From Cytobacillus purgationiresistens (GTDB lineage Bacteria; Bacillota; Bacilli; Bacillales; Cytobacillaceae): 64,000 bases of DNA. The number at the start of each line of letters is the position of its first letter. Positions within the stretch are counted from its first letter, which is position 1. Location of the stretch: NCBI RefSeq assembly GCF_030813235.1, contig NZ_JAUSUB010000004.1:1-64000 (forward strand), given 5' to 3'. Made by a program: the position numbers and the translations under genes. This document shows positions 8,701-18,088 of the stretch, piece after piece. The notes beneath the pieces were generated by a model. That model saw only the letters and a program-made list of their open reading frames with translations, made no database searches and was not told the DNA's origin.

Positions 8701-10020
8701 TTAATACTTCACTTTTTCATTCATTGGTAAGTCAAGACGGACCATGTCTTCAAAGGTCTCCCTACGGACAACCAATGTTGACGCACCTTGCTCCACGAAA
8801 ACGACTGGAGGACGAGGAATACGATTGTAATTATTCGCCATCGAGTATCCATATGCACCTGTACAGAATACAGCTAAAAGATCGTCACTATCTGCCTTTG
8901 GCAACGGTAAATCCCAGATGAGCATATCGCCTGATTCACAACATTTACCTGCAATTGAAACGGTTTCTTCTGGCTGCTCCATCACTCTATTGGCCAATAC
9001 GGCTTCATAATTCGCTTGGTAGAGTGCAGGTCTTATATTATCGCTCATTCCTCCATCAATCGCTAAGTATTTCCTTACTTCCGGTACATCCTTACTCGAT
9101 CCTATTTTATAAATGGTTGTGCCTGAATCTCCAACGAGCGAGCGTCCGGGCTCAATCCAAATTTCCGGCATTTCCATCCCATATTCCTCTGCCTGTATTT
9201 TCACTTCTTTAATAATCTCACTAACATATTTCGAAGGAGGCAGGGGTTCATCATTTTCAGTATAGCGAATACCAAATCCTCCGCCCAAATTAAGGACAAC
9301 CGGTTCATATGATAATTGGGTCTTCCAGTCATATAATTTAGTGAAAATCTTTTGTGCGGCTAAAATAAATCCGGTTGTATCAAAGATTTGCGAGCCAATA
9401 TGACAATGGATACCGAGAATATCAAGGCAAGAGGATTCCATACTTATCTTTAAAGCTTCCTCAGCTTGGCCATTTTGCAAATCAAATCCAAATTTTGAAT
9501 CTTCTTGACCTGTTAAGATATAATCATGCGTATGAGCTTCGATGCCTGGAGTCACTCTCAATAAAATTTTCACCTTTTTTTCAAAGGATAAAGCAATGTC
9601 CTGCAGTAAATTTAATTCATAAAAGTTATCTACAACTATGCAACCGACATTGTGAGTGAGTGCCATTTCCAGTTCTTCTCTACTTTTATTATTGCCGTGG
9701 AAATGAATGCGTTCCGCAGGGAAGTCTGCAGCCATTGCTGTAAACAATTCTCCGCCAGATACGACATCAAGTGAAAGACCTTCCTGCTCAACAATTTGAA
9801 TCATCGCAACTGTTGAAAACGCCTTACTCGCATATGCAACTTGAGCTTTAACACCTAATTGTTCAAATGTCTCCTTAAACCCTCTTGCTCTTTTTCGAAT
9901 GAGATCGACATCATAAATATATAAAGGCGTACCAAATTTATTGGCTAGCTCAATTGTGTCCATTCCTCCAATTTCTAGATGTCCTTTTTCATTAACCTTA
10001 GAAGTCCCGTGAAGATACAT
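8701..10020 (-). CDS. lysA: Diaminopimelate decarboxylase
   Basis: A 439-residue PLP enzyme catalysing the last step of lysine synthesis (meso-diaminopimelate to L-lysine and CO2). The PLP lysine is in YASKAF (residue 66), followed by HCHIGSQ near 208, GGGFGI near 245, EPGRSLV near 290 and the active-site CESGD near 347. The start at 10020 (MYLHGTSKVNEKGH) has AGAGGGGG just upstream. An upstream frame beginning eight codons earlier would bury that site. In B. subtilis it also lies beside spoVAF. Confidence 0.97.
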   Translation of the reverse strand: MYLHGTSKVNEKGHLEIGGMDTIELANKFGTPLYIYDVDLIRKRARGFKETFEQLGVKAQVAYASKAFSTVAMIQIVEQEGLSLDVVSGGELFTAMAADFPAERIHFHGNNKSREELEMALTHNVGCIVVDNFYELNLLQDIALSFEKKVKILLRVTPGIEAHTHDYILTGQEDSKFGFDLQNGQAEEALKISMESSCLDILGIHCHIGSQIFDTTGFILAAQKIFTKLYDWKTQLSYEPVVLNLGGGFGIRYTENDEPLPPSKYVSEIIKEVKIQAEEYGMEMPEIWIEPGRSLVGDSGTTIYKIGSSKDVPEVRKYLAIDGGMSDNIRPALYQANYEAVLANRVMEQPEETVSIAGKCCESGDMLIWDLPLPKADSDDLLAVFCTGAYGYSMANNYNRIPRPPVVFVEQGASTLVVRRETFEDMVRLDLPMNEKVKY

Positions 10021-10066
10021 GTTTCCCCCTCTTTCAATAAACAAAGCTTATTTCTTTTAATGTTAA

Positions 10067-10096
10067 AATAGACAGTTTCTAAAGAGACTGTCTATT
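10067..10096 (-). terminator. Terminator after spoVAF
   Basis: AATAGACAGT pairs perfectly with ACTGTCTATT around a 10-base loop downstream of the spoVA operon. The following T run is short. Confidence 0.6.
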
Positions 10097-10170
10097 CTGT
10101 CATCCTTTAATCCTTTATTCAGTTGAAAATACTTTAACATAATTCGAAGTTGCCTGCAATCGCCATTCAA

Positions 10171-11658
10171 CTATTTATCATTAGTTGGTTGTTTGTATCT
10201 ATTTCTGGCATGAGTGATACTTGGACGAATTTTCGATCCAGGAATGGCTCTTCTAAATATGATATGAGCAAACGCCCCAGGACAAAACGGGATAAACGGC
10301 CATAAATAGGGTGTTTTAAATGATTTAATACTTGCAAGTATAATAATAAATAAAGTTACACCGACAACAAATCCTGGGGTATGGAAAATGGCTACAGCAA
10401 TAAGTAACGACATCCTAATTAATTTATTTGCAATACTCAATTCATAACTCGGTGTGGCAAATGTACCAATCGCAGCAACTGAAACATAGAGGATAACCTC
10501 GGGTATAAATAAGCCGACTTTTATCGCAATATCTCCAATTAATATTGCTGCGATTAAGCCCATGGCAGTAGATAATGGGGTCGGAGTATGAATGGCTGCC
10601 ATTCTGAGAAACTCAATCCCTAAATCTGCTAATAATATTTGAACAAGCAAAGGAACATTTGTTTCTTCATTTGGTCCGATAAAAGAAATGGCTTCAGGTA
10701 ATAAGGATGGTTCCATTACAAATAGAAACCATAAAGGTAATAAAAATAATGATGCTGCTAAACCGACAAATCTCAACCAGCGAACAAATGTACCGACTGC
10801 TGGTGCTTGTCGATACTCTTCCACATGTTGCAGATGATGAAATAAAGTAGTGGGAGTAATAATAACACTTGGTGATGTATCAACAAATATAACAACATGT
10901 CCTTCCATTAAATGAGTAGCTGCTACATCCGCTCTCTCAGTATATCTAACCAGTGGAAACGGATTATAGCTTTGATGTAAAATAAATTCTTCAACCGTTT
11001 TATCTGCCATTGTTAATCCATCAATCTTTATCGCGTCAAGTTCCTTTCTCAAAATATCAATGAGATCAGAATCAGCTAAATCCTTTATGTAGCCAAGAGC
11101 GATATCCGTCTTGGAGCGCTCCCCGACATGCATCATTTCAAATCGGAGCCGTTCATCTCTAATCCTTCTTCTCGTGAGAGCTGTATTTACGATAATATTC
11201 TCAACATAGCCATCTCTTGAGCCACGGATGACTTTTTCAGTATCTGGTTCCTGTGGTGTTCTTCCCGGATAACTTCTTACATCAATAACCAGCCCAGTGT
11301 TTTCACCTTCCATGACCACTACGATCAGTCCTGAAAGCACTTGATCCACTAATTCATCAATGGTTTTGATGCGATCCACAGACTGATGGACAATACGGTT
11401 TTCAACGATATCAAACAGGTGGGTAGACAATTTTTCATGATCATTAATAGCGACAAGCTCTTCAACAATCTCAATGATAAATTGCGTTTCCGTTAATCCA
11501 TTTATATAGTAAAGATGGATATCTTTTTTTAATACCTTTAACTTTCTTACACCTAAATCGAAACTCTCTCCAAGTCCAACTCGGTCCTTCATGTATTCTT
11601 CCAATTCCTTCACTGACTTTGGAATTGGCTTTTTAGTTAACTCCTTGTTTTCTGCCAA
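10171..11658 (-). CDS. spoVAF: Stage V sporulation protein AF
   Basis: A 495-residue protein of the GerA A-subunit type (spore germination receptor-like). A soluble N-terminal half (to about 290) is followed by four to five membrane segments ([18 protein letters not shown] and onward). In B. subtilis SpoVAF is a non-essential inner membrane protein of the DPA transport locus that modulates germination. The TTG start is supported by AAGGAG nine bases upstream, and it overlaps spoVAEA by 22 bases. It ends the operon. Confidence 0.93.
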   Translation of the reverse strand: MAENKELTKKPIPKSVKELEEYMKDRVGLGESFDLGVRKLKVLKKDIHLYYINGLTETQFIIEIVEELVAINDHEKLSTHLFDIVENRIVHQSVDRIKTIDELVDQVLSGLIVVVMEGENTGLVIDVRSYPGRTPQEPDTEKVIRGSRDGYVENIIVNTALTRRRIRDERLRFEMMHVGERSKTDIALGYIKDLADSDLIDILRKELDAIKIDGLTMADKTVEEFILHQSYNPFPLVRYTERADVAATHLMEGHVVIFVDTSPSVIITPTTLFHHLQHVEEYRQAPAVGTFVRWLRFVGLAASLFLLPLWFLFVMEPSLLPEAISFIGPNEETNVPLLVQILLADLGIEFLRMAAIHTPTPLSTAMGLIAAILIGDIAIKVGLFIPEVILYVSVAAIGTFATPSYELSIANKLIRMSLLIAVAIFHTPGFVVGVTLFIIILASIKSFKTPYLWPFIPFCPGAFAHIIFRRAIPGSKIRPSITHARNRYKQPTNDK

Positions 11659-12221
11659 TCAAAACCGCTCCTTTCTAAGATGAGCTCAACTGCTTTTTTG
11701 GTAATCGGTGAACCATTTTTATAATGATCGACTTTTGCCATTTTGCCGATATCACCGATTCCTACAATGATCGGAACATTTAATGTATCCAAGCAATAAA
11801 CCGTATCTCCGGTTATTCTTCCTTCATCCATATCAGGTATTCCGAATTTATCTACACCATATGAGGTTAATTCGCCAAAGCGGTCTATGCTGACATCGAC
11901 CTTCGTCCATTCTTCATGATGGGTTCTTGATGCAACTGCTATGACTCCGAGTACTTCAATATCCCTATGATTAGCGACATCCTTCATTGCCAGCTCTCCT
12001 GTGCCTTCCCCGACAAATCCACTATCATCGAACATGACATAAACCGGGTCACATTTTGCTTTTTTTATTAGCTTAACGATTTCTGAGCCGGATAGCACTG
12101 TCGGGTTTGCCTGAGATGAGGAGATACATCTACCTCCGATCTCTTTCGCAACCAGCTCCAACGTTTTTTTTGCATATTCATCACCATCTGTTATTAATAT
12201 GACACGCCTCCGGTCACCCAT
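11637..12221 (-). CDS. spoVAEA: Stage V sporulation protein AEA
   Basis: A 194-residue soluble protein that begins [20 protein letters not shown] and carries [13 protein letters not shown] near 65-77 and [12 protein letters not shown] near 148-159, as in SpoVAEA of B. subtilis (about 203 residues). It belongs to the forespore-expressed spoVA operon for dipicolinate uptake and release. It sits directly after spoVAB with 63 bases between, where spoVAC, spoVAD and spoVAEB would normally stand. AAAGGA precedes the ATG. Confidence 0.9.
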   Translation of the reverse strand: MGDRRRVILITDGDEYAKKTLELVAKEIGGRCISSSQANPTVLSGSEIVKLIKKAKCDPVYVMFDDSGFVGEGTGELAMKDVANHRDIEVLGVIAVASRTHHEEWTKVDVSIDRFGELTSYGVDKFGIPDMDEGRITGDTVYCLDTLNVPIIVGIGDIGKMAKVDHYKNGSPITKKAVELILERSGFDWQKTRS

Positions 12222-12284
12222 TCTCTGATGTCCTTTCCTGTCTGTCTGCCTAAAACTGGCAACCGCTAGATTGACTGTATCCTT

Positions 12285-12707
12285 TTATTTACTGACAAAA
12301 TAAATCCATTGAAAAAGAGAACCAAAGACTTTACCGAAAACAAACGCCATCAGTAAATACGTAATTTGTCCATCCACACCGATTCTTTTTGCAAGAATAG
12401 GAAATACATTTAACACCTCTGTTAACGCTGCCGCTAGCATACCTACGAATGTCCCGCAGGCAAGTCCAATTGGAATTAATACAAACGGGCTAATCGAGAA
12501 GACTGGATTCCATAAGGCTGCCATCGCGCCGCCTATCACTCCAAGAACAGCAGCCCATTCGTAATAATGAATCATTTTCATTGTCTTCGTTAGTTGCGTA
12601 AGCCTGGGGATAATCCCCAGCACTGATAAGAAAGCGACAAACCCTGCACCTACTGCAATTCCGCTAGCTAGCCCAATAAACATCACAATTAGAACCTTAA
12701 CGATCAT
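12285..12707 (-). CDS. spoVAB: Stage V sporulation protein AB
   Basis: A 140-residue integral membrane protein with about four hydrophobic helices (VKVLIVMFIGLASGIAVGAG at the start). It is part of the SpoVA dipicolinate channel locus. Its ATG at 12707 overlaps the spoVAA end by 11 bases, and no strong ribosome binding site is seen, so translation is probably coupled. Length matches the B. subtilis protein (141). Confidence 0.92.
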   Translation of the reverse strand: MIVKVLIVMFIGLASGIAVGAGFVAFLSVLGIIPRLTQLTKTMKMIHYYEWAAVLGVIGGAMAALWNPVFSISPFVLIPIGLACGTFVGMLAAALTEVLNVFPILAKRIGVDGQITYLLMAFVFGKVFGSLFQWIYFVSK

Positions 12708-13317
12708 CAATATTTTTCATACTTTCTTTGTTCTCATTCATGGATACATAGCTATCCAGGTCAAGCTGATAATTAAACATCTCAACCTCTAACGGACTTG
12801 GTTCTTCATTTAACCTCTTCTTAAACACATGATTAAAGAAGATAATCATTCCCAAGCCGAGTCCAAGTGAATAAGGAATTTGAAAGATTAGCGGCTTACT
12901 ATCAACTTCTCCAGTTATGATGGTATAAATTTTCTGCTGTACCTCCTGCATACTTACATCTTCATGAAAATTCATGATTGTAAGAGCAGCGCCAAAGAAC
13001 AAAAGGAACCATATCAACATAAACATTGGCATCGATATTTTCTTTCCCTTTGCAATGACCTCAATAATAATTTGAGGGGGTCCAATTGTTTGTACCTCAA
13101 TGGTTTGATCAAAAGCAGCCAGCAGACGGATAATCTTCATCACATCTATCACGATAATATTTCGATCCTTATCCGTTACTGAATGAACTGGAATCTGCCT
13201 CAGCTTTTCATAAATGGTCTCATCTGAAATGATTTGTGCGACATCTTTTAAAAATACAGTTTCGTGCGGTTTTACTTGCAAACGATGTCGCATGCGAATA
13301 TAAACTAAATGATCCAT
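12697..13317 (-). CDS. spoVAA: Stage V sporulation protein AA
   Basis: A 206-residue protein, the same length as in B. subtilis, with a soluble N-terminal part and two hydrophobic segments near 104-124 and 148-168 (MPMFMLIWFLLFFGAALTI). The start is ATG 13317 (MDHLVYIRMRH), preceded by GGGAAG. An ATG at 13350 in the same frame is unlikely, because a sigma-G-like -10 element lies immediately upstream of it and would begin the transcript downstream. It is the first gene of the spoVA operon. Confidence 0.93.
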   Translation of the reverse strand: MDHLVYIRMRHRLQVKPHETVFLKDVAQIISDETIYEKLRQIPVHSVTDKDRNIIVIDVMKIIRLLAAFDQTIEVQTIGPPQIIIEVIAKGKKISMPMFMLIWFLLFFGAALTIMNFHEDVSMQEVQQKIYTIITGEVDSKPLIFQIPYSLGLGLGMIIFFNHVFKKRLNEEPSPLEVEMFNYQLDLDSYVSMNENKESMKNIDDR

Positions 13318-13351
13318 CCCTTCACTTCCCACACAAAGATTTCCTTGCATA

Positions 13352-13376
13352 TAGTATGAGTTACAAGCTTTTTCTT
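13352..13376 (-). promoter_or_regulatory. Candidate sigma-G promoter of spoVA
   Basis: On the minus strand CATACTA (13352-13358) is a perfect forespore sigma-G -10 element. A weaker A-rich -35 candidate (TCATGA) lies about 17 bases upstream. The predicted transcript start near 13345 leaves a leader of about 28 bases before the spoVAA ATG. spoVA is a known sigma-G operon. Confidence 0.55.
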
Positions 13377-13474
13377 CATGAAGACCAATAATTGGGTTGA
13401 ATATGGTTCATTATGGAAATATACCGAACTAGTTCAGTTATAAAAGAGTGGAAAGACTAATATGAATGACTGCA

Positions 13475-13510
13475 AAATAAAAAAACACATGGATTTACAT
13501 ATCCATGTGT
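13475..13510 (-). terminator. Terminator of the dacF-sigF operon
   Basis: ACACATGGAT pairs with ATCCATGTGT and is followed on the minus strand by a TTTTTTATTTT run. It stands about 150 bases beyond the sigF stop. A near copy of its stem occurs at the sigF stop itself (13651-13672). Confidence 0.85.
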
Positions 13511-13569
13511 GAGACTGCAGACAAACTTATTTAATTATTTTGAAAAATTTAAGTACGGGATTTTCCAAA

Positions 13570-13625
13570 GCTTACCGCTCGCTTTCCGCGTGGCGAGCGT
13601 CGAGCCGCTCCAAATCCACTGAAAT
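13570..13625. repeat. Degenerate fragment of the Bacillus palindromic repeat
   Basis: The stretch reading CGCTCGCTTTCCGCG followed by GGCGAGCG matches one arm of the longer repeat at 36683-36799. It is GC-rich in an AT-rich spacer between sigF and its terminator. Confidence 0.55.
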
Positions 13626-13663
13626 TTGTTTGTTGTTCTTTTTTCGGCACTTGATACATGGGT

Positions 13664-14422
13664 TTACATATCCATATGTTCTTTCATTTGCTGTAGAATT
13701 TTCTTTTCCAGCCGAGAAACCTGCACTTGTGAAATCCCTAATCTTTCAGCTACTTCTGATTGTGTTTGGTCTTTGTAATATCGCAGGTACACAATTAACC
13801 TTTCACGTTCATCGAGTTCTCTAATAGCTTCTTTTAAAGCGATTTTATCAAACCATTTTCCTTCATTGCCATCATCAATTTGATCTAAAAGGGTGATAGG
13901 ATCTCCATCATTTTCATAAACTGTTTCATGAATGGAGGATGGGATCCTGCTAGCATCCTGTGCAAGGATGATATCTTCAGATGGGATATCAAGAAACTCT
14001 GATATCTCAGAAACGGTTGGAATGCGGCCAAGAGATTTAGACAATTCATCCTTTGCTTTACGGATTTTATTGCCCAATTCCTTCAATGACCTACTTACCT
14101 TCACCGTACCATCATCACGGATAAATCGTTGAATCTCTCCAATAATCATCGGAACAGCGTAAGTAGAAAACTTCACATCATAGCTTAGATCGAATTTATC
14201 TACTGATTTTAAAAGTCCTATGCAGCCGATTTGGAAGAGGTCGTCTGGTTCATATCCTCTATTAAGAAATCTTTGGACAACTGACCATACAAGGCGCATA
14301 TTCTTTTGCACAATAAGGTCTCTGGAATCTTGATCACCATCTTGACTTTTCTTAATGAGTTCCTTGACTTCGTGATCTTTTAAGTAGTTTTGTGCTTTAT
14401 TTGATTTAACCTCCACATCCAT
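13664..14422 (-). CDS. sigF: RNA polymerase sigma-F, first forespore sigma factor
   Basis: A 252-residue sigma-70 family protein. Region 2 (DLFQIGCIGLLKSVDKFD near 62-79, FSTYAVPMIIGEIQRFIRDD), region 3 and a region 4 helix-turn-helix (TQSEVAERLGISQVQVSRLE near 221-240) are all present. It starts the forespore programme and is held inactive by SpoIIAB. GGAG stands seven bases before the ATG. It is the last gene of dacF-spoIIAA-spoIIAB-sigF, 11 bases after spoIIAB. Confidence 0.98.
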   Translation of the reverse strand: MDVEVKSNKAQNYLKDHEVKELIKKSQDGDQDSRDLIVQKNMRLVWSVVQRFLNRGYEPDDLFQIGCIGLLKSVDKFDLSYDVKFSTYAVPMIIGEIQRFIRDDGTVKVSRSLKELGNKIRKAKDELSKSLGRIPTVSEISEFLDIPSEDIILAQDASRIPSSIHETVYENDGDPITLLDQIDDGNEGKWFDKIALKEAIRELDERERLIVYLRYYKDQTQSEVAERLGISQVQVSRLEKKILQQMKEHMDM

Positions 14423-14433
14423 AGCAAGACTCC

Positions 14434-14874
14434 TTAATTACATAGCATTTTACTATTTGATAAATGCTTCTTTAATTGGACTTCTGTGCCTTCTCCGGGG
14501 TGTGATTGAATCGTAATTTCATCCATGAAGTTTTCCATAATCGTAAATCCCATGCCGGATCTTTCCAAGTCAGGCTTCGTCGTATATAAAGGCTGACGAG
14601 CTTCATCTACATCAAGTATGCCTAATCCGGTATCTTTGATTGTTAATTCAACCATTCCATCTTCAATACTGGCAGAAATATAAACGATGCCGTTCGGATC
14701 ATTTTCATATCCATGAATGATTGAATTGGTCACCGCTTCAGAAACTACCGTTTTGATTTCAGTTAATTCATCCAAAGTTGGATCTAATTGAGCGATGAAT
14801 GCTGCGACGGTAACACGTGCAAATGATTCATTTTGACTTAATGCACTAAACTGAATTTGCATTTGGTTTTTCAT
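14434..14874 (-). CDS. spoIIAB: Anti-sigma-F factor and SpoIIAA kinase
   Basis: A 146-residue GHKL-fold serine kinase that binds and inhibits sigma-F and phosphorylates SpoIIAA. The N box ([13 protein letters not shown] near 46-58), G1 box (IKDTGLGI near 79-86) and G2 box (RSGMGFTIM near 105-113) are intact. The start codon directly follows the spoIIAA stop (TAAATG). Confidence 0.97.
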   Translation of the reverse strand: MKNQMQIQFSALSQNESFARVTVAAFIAQLDPTLDELTEIKTVVSEAVTNSIIHGYENDPNGIVYISASIEDGMVELTIKDTGLGILDVDEARQPLYTTKPDLERSGMGFTIMENFMDEITIQSHPGEGTEVQLKKHLSNSKMLCN

Positions 14875-15225
14875 TTATGCTACCCCCAATCTTTGCAAAG
14901 CGAATTCTTCTGTCGGCTCTAATCGGATGATTTTAAATAATCCAGACATATCGAATAATCTTTGCACTGCGGGGGAGATTGCACAAACAACCATTTCGCC
15001 ATTCATCTGCTTCACTTGTTTATATCTTCCTAAAATGACACCTAAACCTGAACTGTCCATAAAGGATAATTGTTCAAGATTCAATACAATATGGTGAATA
15101 TCAAACTCCTCGATTGCTTTTGTTGCCTGTGCACGCAGTTCATCTGCTGAGTGATGATCGAGCTCTCCACTTAATCGAACACATAAAACATCATGCTTAA
15201 CCTCTAAATTAATTGATAGACTCAC
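14875..15225 (-). CDS. spoIIAA: Anti-sigma-F factor antagonist
   Basis: A 116-residue STAS-domain protein. Unphosphorylated SpoIIAA releases sigma-F from SpoIIAB. The phosphorylation site is Ser58 in [15 protein letters not shown], flanked as in B. subtilis. Its position between dacF and spoIIAB, a candidate sigma-H promoter about 100 bases upstream and direct abutment with spoIIAB support the call. Confidence 0.97.
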   Translation of the reverse strand: MSLSINLEVKHDVLCVRLSGELDHHSADELRAQATKAIEEFDIHHIVLNLEQLSFMDSSGLGVILGRYKQVKQMNGEMVVCAISPAVQRLFDMSGLFKIIRLEPTEEFALQRLGVA

Positions 15226-15325
15226 TACCCATAGCCTCCTTTAATATGCAGCTGCTTTTAATGGATAGGCTTTTACTAGCTTAAGTCAAATGATTTTAAG
15301 CTACATTTTGCCTTTATAATGAGTC

Positions 15326-15355
15326 AATTTCTATATGGAGCCTTGCTTTTCCTTC
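15326..15355 (-). promoter_or_regulatory. Candidate sigma-H promoter of spoIIA
   Basis: On the minus strand GAAGGAAAA (-35) and ATAGAAATT (-10) are 12 bases apart, close to the sigma-H consensus (RNAGGAWWW and RNNGAATWW). It lies between dacF and spoIIAA, where the B. subtilis operon has its sigma-H promoter. Confidence 0.5.
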
Positions 15356-15420
15356 AACAGGACAAAACTAGTGCAGATTCGCTAAAATTAGTGGCGCTCT
15401 CGAAGCATTCGACATCAACC

Positions 15421-16590
15421 TTAATTATTTGCCTTCGTAAAGATGCCCATTGATCGTTTAAAAAGTGTCCAGAAGCTTGCTTCCTTACTGTTTTCCTTTG
15501 CAATCAGCGGGCTTTCAACGACCGTTTTTCCATCTTTTTTAAAGGTGATCGTTCCGATTTCATCGCCTTTTTTAACGGGAGCTTTCACATTTTCTTTCAG
15601 TTTGATTGATTGTTTAATCTCTTTAGCATTCTCACCTTTTTTTGTAAGTATTGAAATCGGTTCACTTGTTAAAGCTTCGATTTGTTTTTTCTCGCCTTTA
15701 CTTACCAGTACCTTTGCGAGCGATTGATGTCTTTTATACATTGGGTGAGTTTCATATTGATTGAAAGCAAAGTCAAGCATTTTGGTTACTTCAGCATTTC
15801 TTTCCTTTGAAGTTGGCGCCCCAAATACCACGGCAATCACACGCATGCCATTTTTTTCTGCGGTAGCGGTTAAGCAATATTTTGCTTCTTGTGTGAAACC
15901 TGTTTTAAGCCCATCTACACCAGGATAAAAACGGACAAGCTTATTTGTATTGACTAACCAGAATTTTTTTTCAGTATTTTCACGCAAATACGCCTCATAG
16001 GTACCTGTAAACTTCGTAATATCTTCATATTTCAACAACTCTTTAGCCATCATTCCCATATCATATGCCGTACTGTAATGATCAGCAACAGGCAGACCTG
16101 TCGGGTTTTTAAAAACGGTATCTTTTAATCCTAATTCTTTTGCTTTCGCATTCATTTTGTCGACAAACTTATCGACTGATCCTGCTAACCTTTCCGCTAC
16201 TGCAACGGAAGCGTCATTGCCTGACCCAATCGCGATCCCTTGAAGCATCTGTTTTGTAGTCATTTCTTCGCCCGGCTCTAAGAAGATTTGCGAACCGCCC
16301 ATTGATGCTGCATACTCGCTCGTGCGAATTTTTTCATCCCAAGTTAGCTTCCCTTCATCAAGAGCTTCCATTATTAAAAGCATTGTCATGATCTTGGTCA
16401 TACTCGCTGGAGGTAATTGTTCGTTACTATTTTTTTCATACAAAACAGCACCTGTATCTCTTTCGATTAAGATAGCTGACTTTACATTTTCAACTAATTC
16501 CTCTCCGCCGCTTTCCCTTGCAAAAGCTTGAGGAGAAAAACCTGTTAGCAATAATAAAAAGACCATACTGAATGAGACAAATCGTTTCAT
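15421..16590 (-). CDS. dacF: D-alanyl-D-alanine carboxypeptidase DacF
   Basis: A 389-residue S11 DD-carboxypeptidase of the forespore. It has a signal peptide (MKRFVSFSMVFLLLLTGFSP, cleavage near AFA) and intact SMTK, SGN and KTG (DGLKTGFT) motifs. The start at 16590 has GGAGGG eight bases upstream; an upstream extension of 44 codons has no such support. It is the first gene of the dacF-spoIIA operon, as in B. subtilis, and helps set cortex cross-linking. Confidence 0.95.
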   Translation of the reverse strand: MKRFVSFSMVFLLLLTGFSPQAFARESGGEELVENVKSAILIERDTGAVLYEKNSNEQLPPASMTKIMTMLLIMEALDEGKLTWDEKIRTSEYAASMGGSQIFLEPGEEMTTKQMLQGIAIGSGNDASVAVAERLAGSVDKFVDKMNAKAKELGLKDTVFKNPTGLPVADHYSTAYDMGMMAKELLKYEDITKFTGTYEAYLRENTEKKFWLVNTNKLVRFYPGVDGLKTGFTQEAKYCLTATAEKNGMRVIAVVFGAPTSKERNAEVTKMLDFAFNQYETHPMYKRHQSLAKVLVSKGEKKQIEALTSEPISILTKKGENAKEIKQSIKLKENVKAPVKKGDEIGTITFKKDGKTVVESPLIAKENSKEASFWTLFKRSMGIFTKANN

Positions 16591-16620
16591 CGCATAAACC
16601 CTCCATTCTTTATAGCTTCC

Positions 16621-16648
16621 ATCATTTCCAGTTAGAGATAATTTATAC
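16621..16648 (-). promoter_or_regulatory. Candidate sigma-F promoter of dacF
   Basis: On the minus strand GTATA (-35) and GGAAATGAT (-10, fitting GGNNANNHT) are separated by 14 bases and lie 30 bases before the dacF start. dacF is a known sigma-F target. The spacing is slightly short. Confidence 0.45.
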
Positions 16649-16699
16649 CAATTTTCTTTCTTGCAATTAAGAATTTTTATGCGATAAAAACTTAAAAAT

Positions 16700-16746
16700 A
16701 AAAAAGGACGAAGAGCAGGCATTCACATGCGTGCTCTTCGTCCTTT
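16700..16746 (-). terminator. Terminator after pdp
   Basis: A 16-pair stem (AAAAGGACGAAGAGCA against TGCTCTTCGTCCTTTT) lies just past the pdp stop, with T-rich sequence beyond. It separates nucleoside salvage from dacF. Confidence 0.9.
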
Positions 16747-16755
16747 TCTTTGTGT

Positions 16756-18060
16756 TTATTTTGTTATGACTTCATGAATTAATAATGGAGCGTCTACTTG
16801 CTTTGCAGACAGCTTTATATTTTTATAAAGACGGGCTTTGATTTCTTCAACATTTTCAAAGTTGCTGTGAATTGTGAGAAGCGCTTCGCCTTTTTTCACT
16901 TCATCGCCAATTTTCTTATGAAGCATCAACCCAGCAGCTAAATCAAGCTCTGACTCCTTTGTTGCCCTTCCAGCACCTAACAGCATAGCAGCTGTGCCAA
17001 TTTCATCTGCTACCATCTCTGTCAAATAGCCATCTTCCTTGGCTTCAAGTGCAAATGTATATTTGGCTTGCGGAAGTTTCGTTGGATCATCGACTACACT
17101 CTCGTCTCCGCCTTGAGCGCGTAAAAATGTTTTAAAGGTATTGATGGCCGAACCATCGTTGATTACTTTTTCCAGCATTGCACGTGCTATTTCAATAGAC
17201 TCTGCTTTATTTGCAAGGTAGACCATATGGCTTCCCAATGTGAGACATAATTCAGTTAAGTCCTCAGGACCTTTGCCTTTTAATGTATCGATGGCTTCTT
17301 TTACTTCAAGCGCATTGCCAATTGCATAGCCAAGCGGCTGACTCATATCCGATATAACCGCCATTGTTTGCCTGTCGACATTATGTCCAATTCGAACCAT
17401 CGCTTGAGCGAGTGCTTTTGAATCGTCAATTGTCTTCATAAAAGCGCCCGCCCCGGTCTTCACATCAAGGACAATAGCATCAGCACCTGCGGCGATTTTC
17501 TTACTCATAATTGAACTTGCGATTAATGGAATACTATCCACTGATGCAGTTACATCGCGTAATGCATAGAGCTTTTTATCCGCTGGTGTCAGGTTTCCGC
17601 TTTGTCCGATAACAGCCAATTTATTCTCATTGACTAAACTAATAAATTCCTCATTTTTTATTTCTACATGAAACCCTTCAACTGATTCCAATTTATCAAT
17701 TGTTCCACCTGTGTGGCCAAGTCCTCTTCCGGACATTTTCGCAACAGGTACGCCCACAGCAGCAACAAGCGGTCCGAGTACGAGCGTAGTTGTATCTCCT
17801 ACACCACCAGTTGAATGCTTATCGACCTTTATGCCTTTTATTGCCGATAAGTCTATTTCATCTCCTGACTTTACCATGGCCATCGTCAAATCTGCTGTTT
17901 CTCTTTCTGTCATTCCTCTGAAATAGATAGCCATTGTCAGTGCGCTAACTTGGTAATCAGGTATAGTATCATTCGTGTATCCTTGAACAAAAAATTGGAT
18001 TTCTTCTGTTGATAAGGTTTTTCCGTTCCGTTTGTTTTCAATGATATCTACCATTCTCAT
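16756..18060 (-). CDS. pdp: Pyrimidine-nucleoside phosphorylase
   Basis: A 434-residue enzyme that phosphorolyses uridine and thymidine to base plus (deoxy)ribose-1-phosphate. The thymidine phosphorylase family signature is present ([19 protein letters not shown] near 108-126), along with the phosphate-binding [10 protein letters not shown] near 80-89. The C-terminal domain begins near 345. It follows punA and deoB on the same strand, so the three form a salvage operon feeding pentose phosphates into central metabolism. Confidence 0.96.
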   Translation of the reverse strand: MRMVDIIENKRNGKTLSTEEIQFFVQGYTNDTIPDYQVSALTMAIYFRGMTERETADLTMAMVKSGDEIDLSAIKGIKVDKHSTGGVGDTTTLVLGPLVAAVGVPVAKMSGRGLGHTGGTIDKLESVEGFHVEIKNEEFISLVNENKLAVIGQSGNLTPADKKLYALRDVTASVDSIPLIASSIMSKKIAAGADAIVLDVKTGAGAFMKTIDDSKALAQAMVRIGHNVDRQTMAVISDMSQPLGYAIGNALEVKEAIDTLKGKGPEDLTELCLTLGSHMVYLANKAESIEIARAMLEKVINDGSAINTFKTFLRAQGGDESVVDDPTKLPQAKYTFALEAKEDGYLTEMVADEIGTAAMLLGAGRATKESELDLAAGLMLHKKIGDEVKKGEALLTIHSNFENVEEIKARLYKNIKLSAKQVDAPLLIHEVITK

Positions 18061-18088
18061 ATGCGTTCCCCTGCCTTTAAGCTTATAG

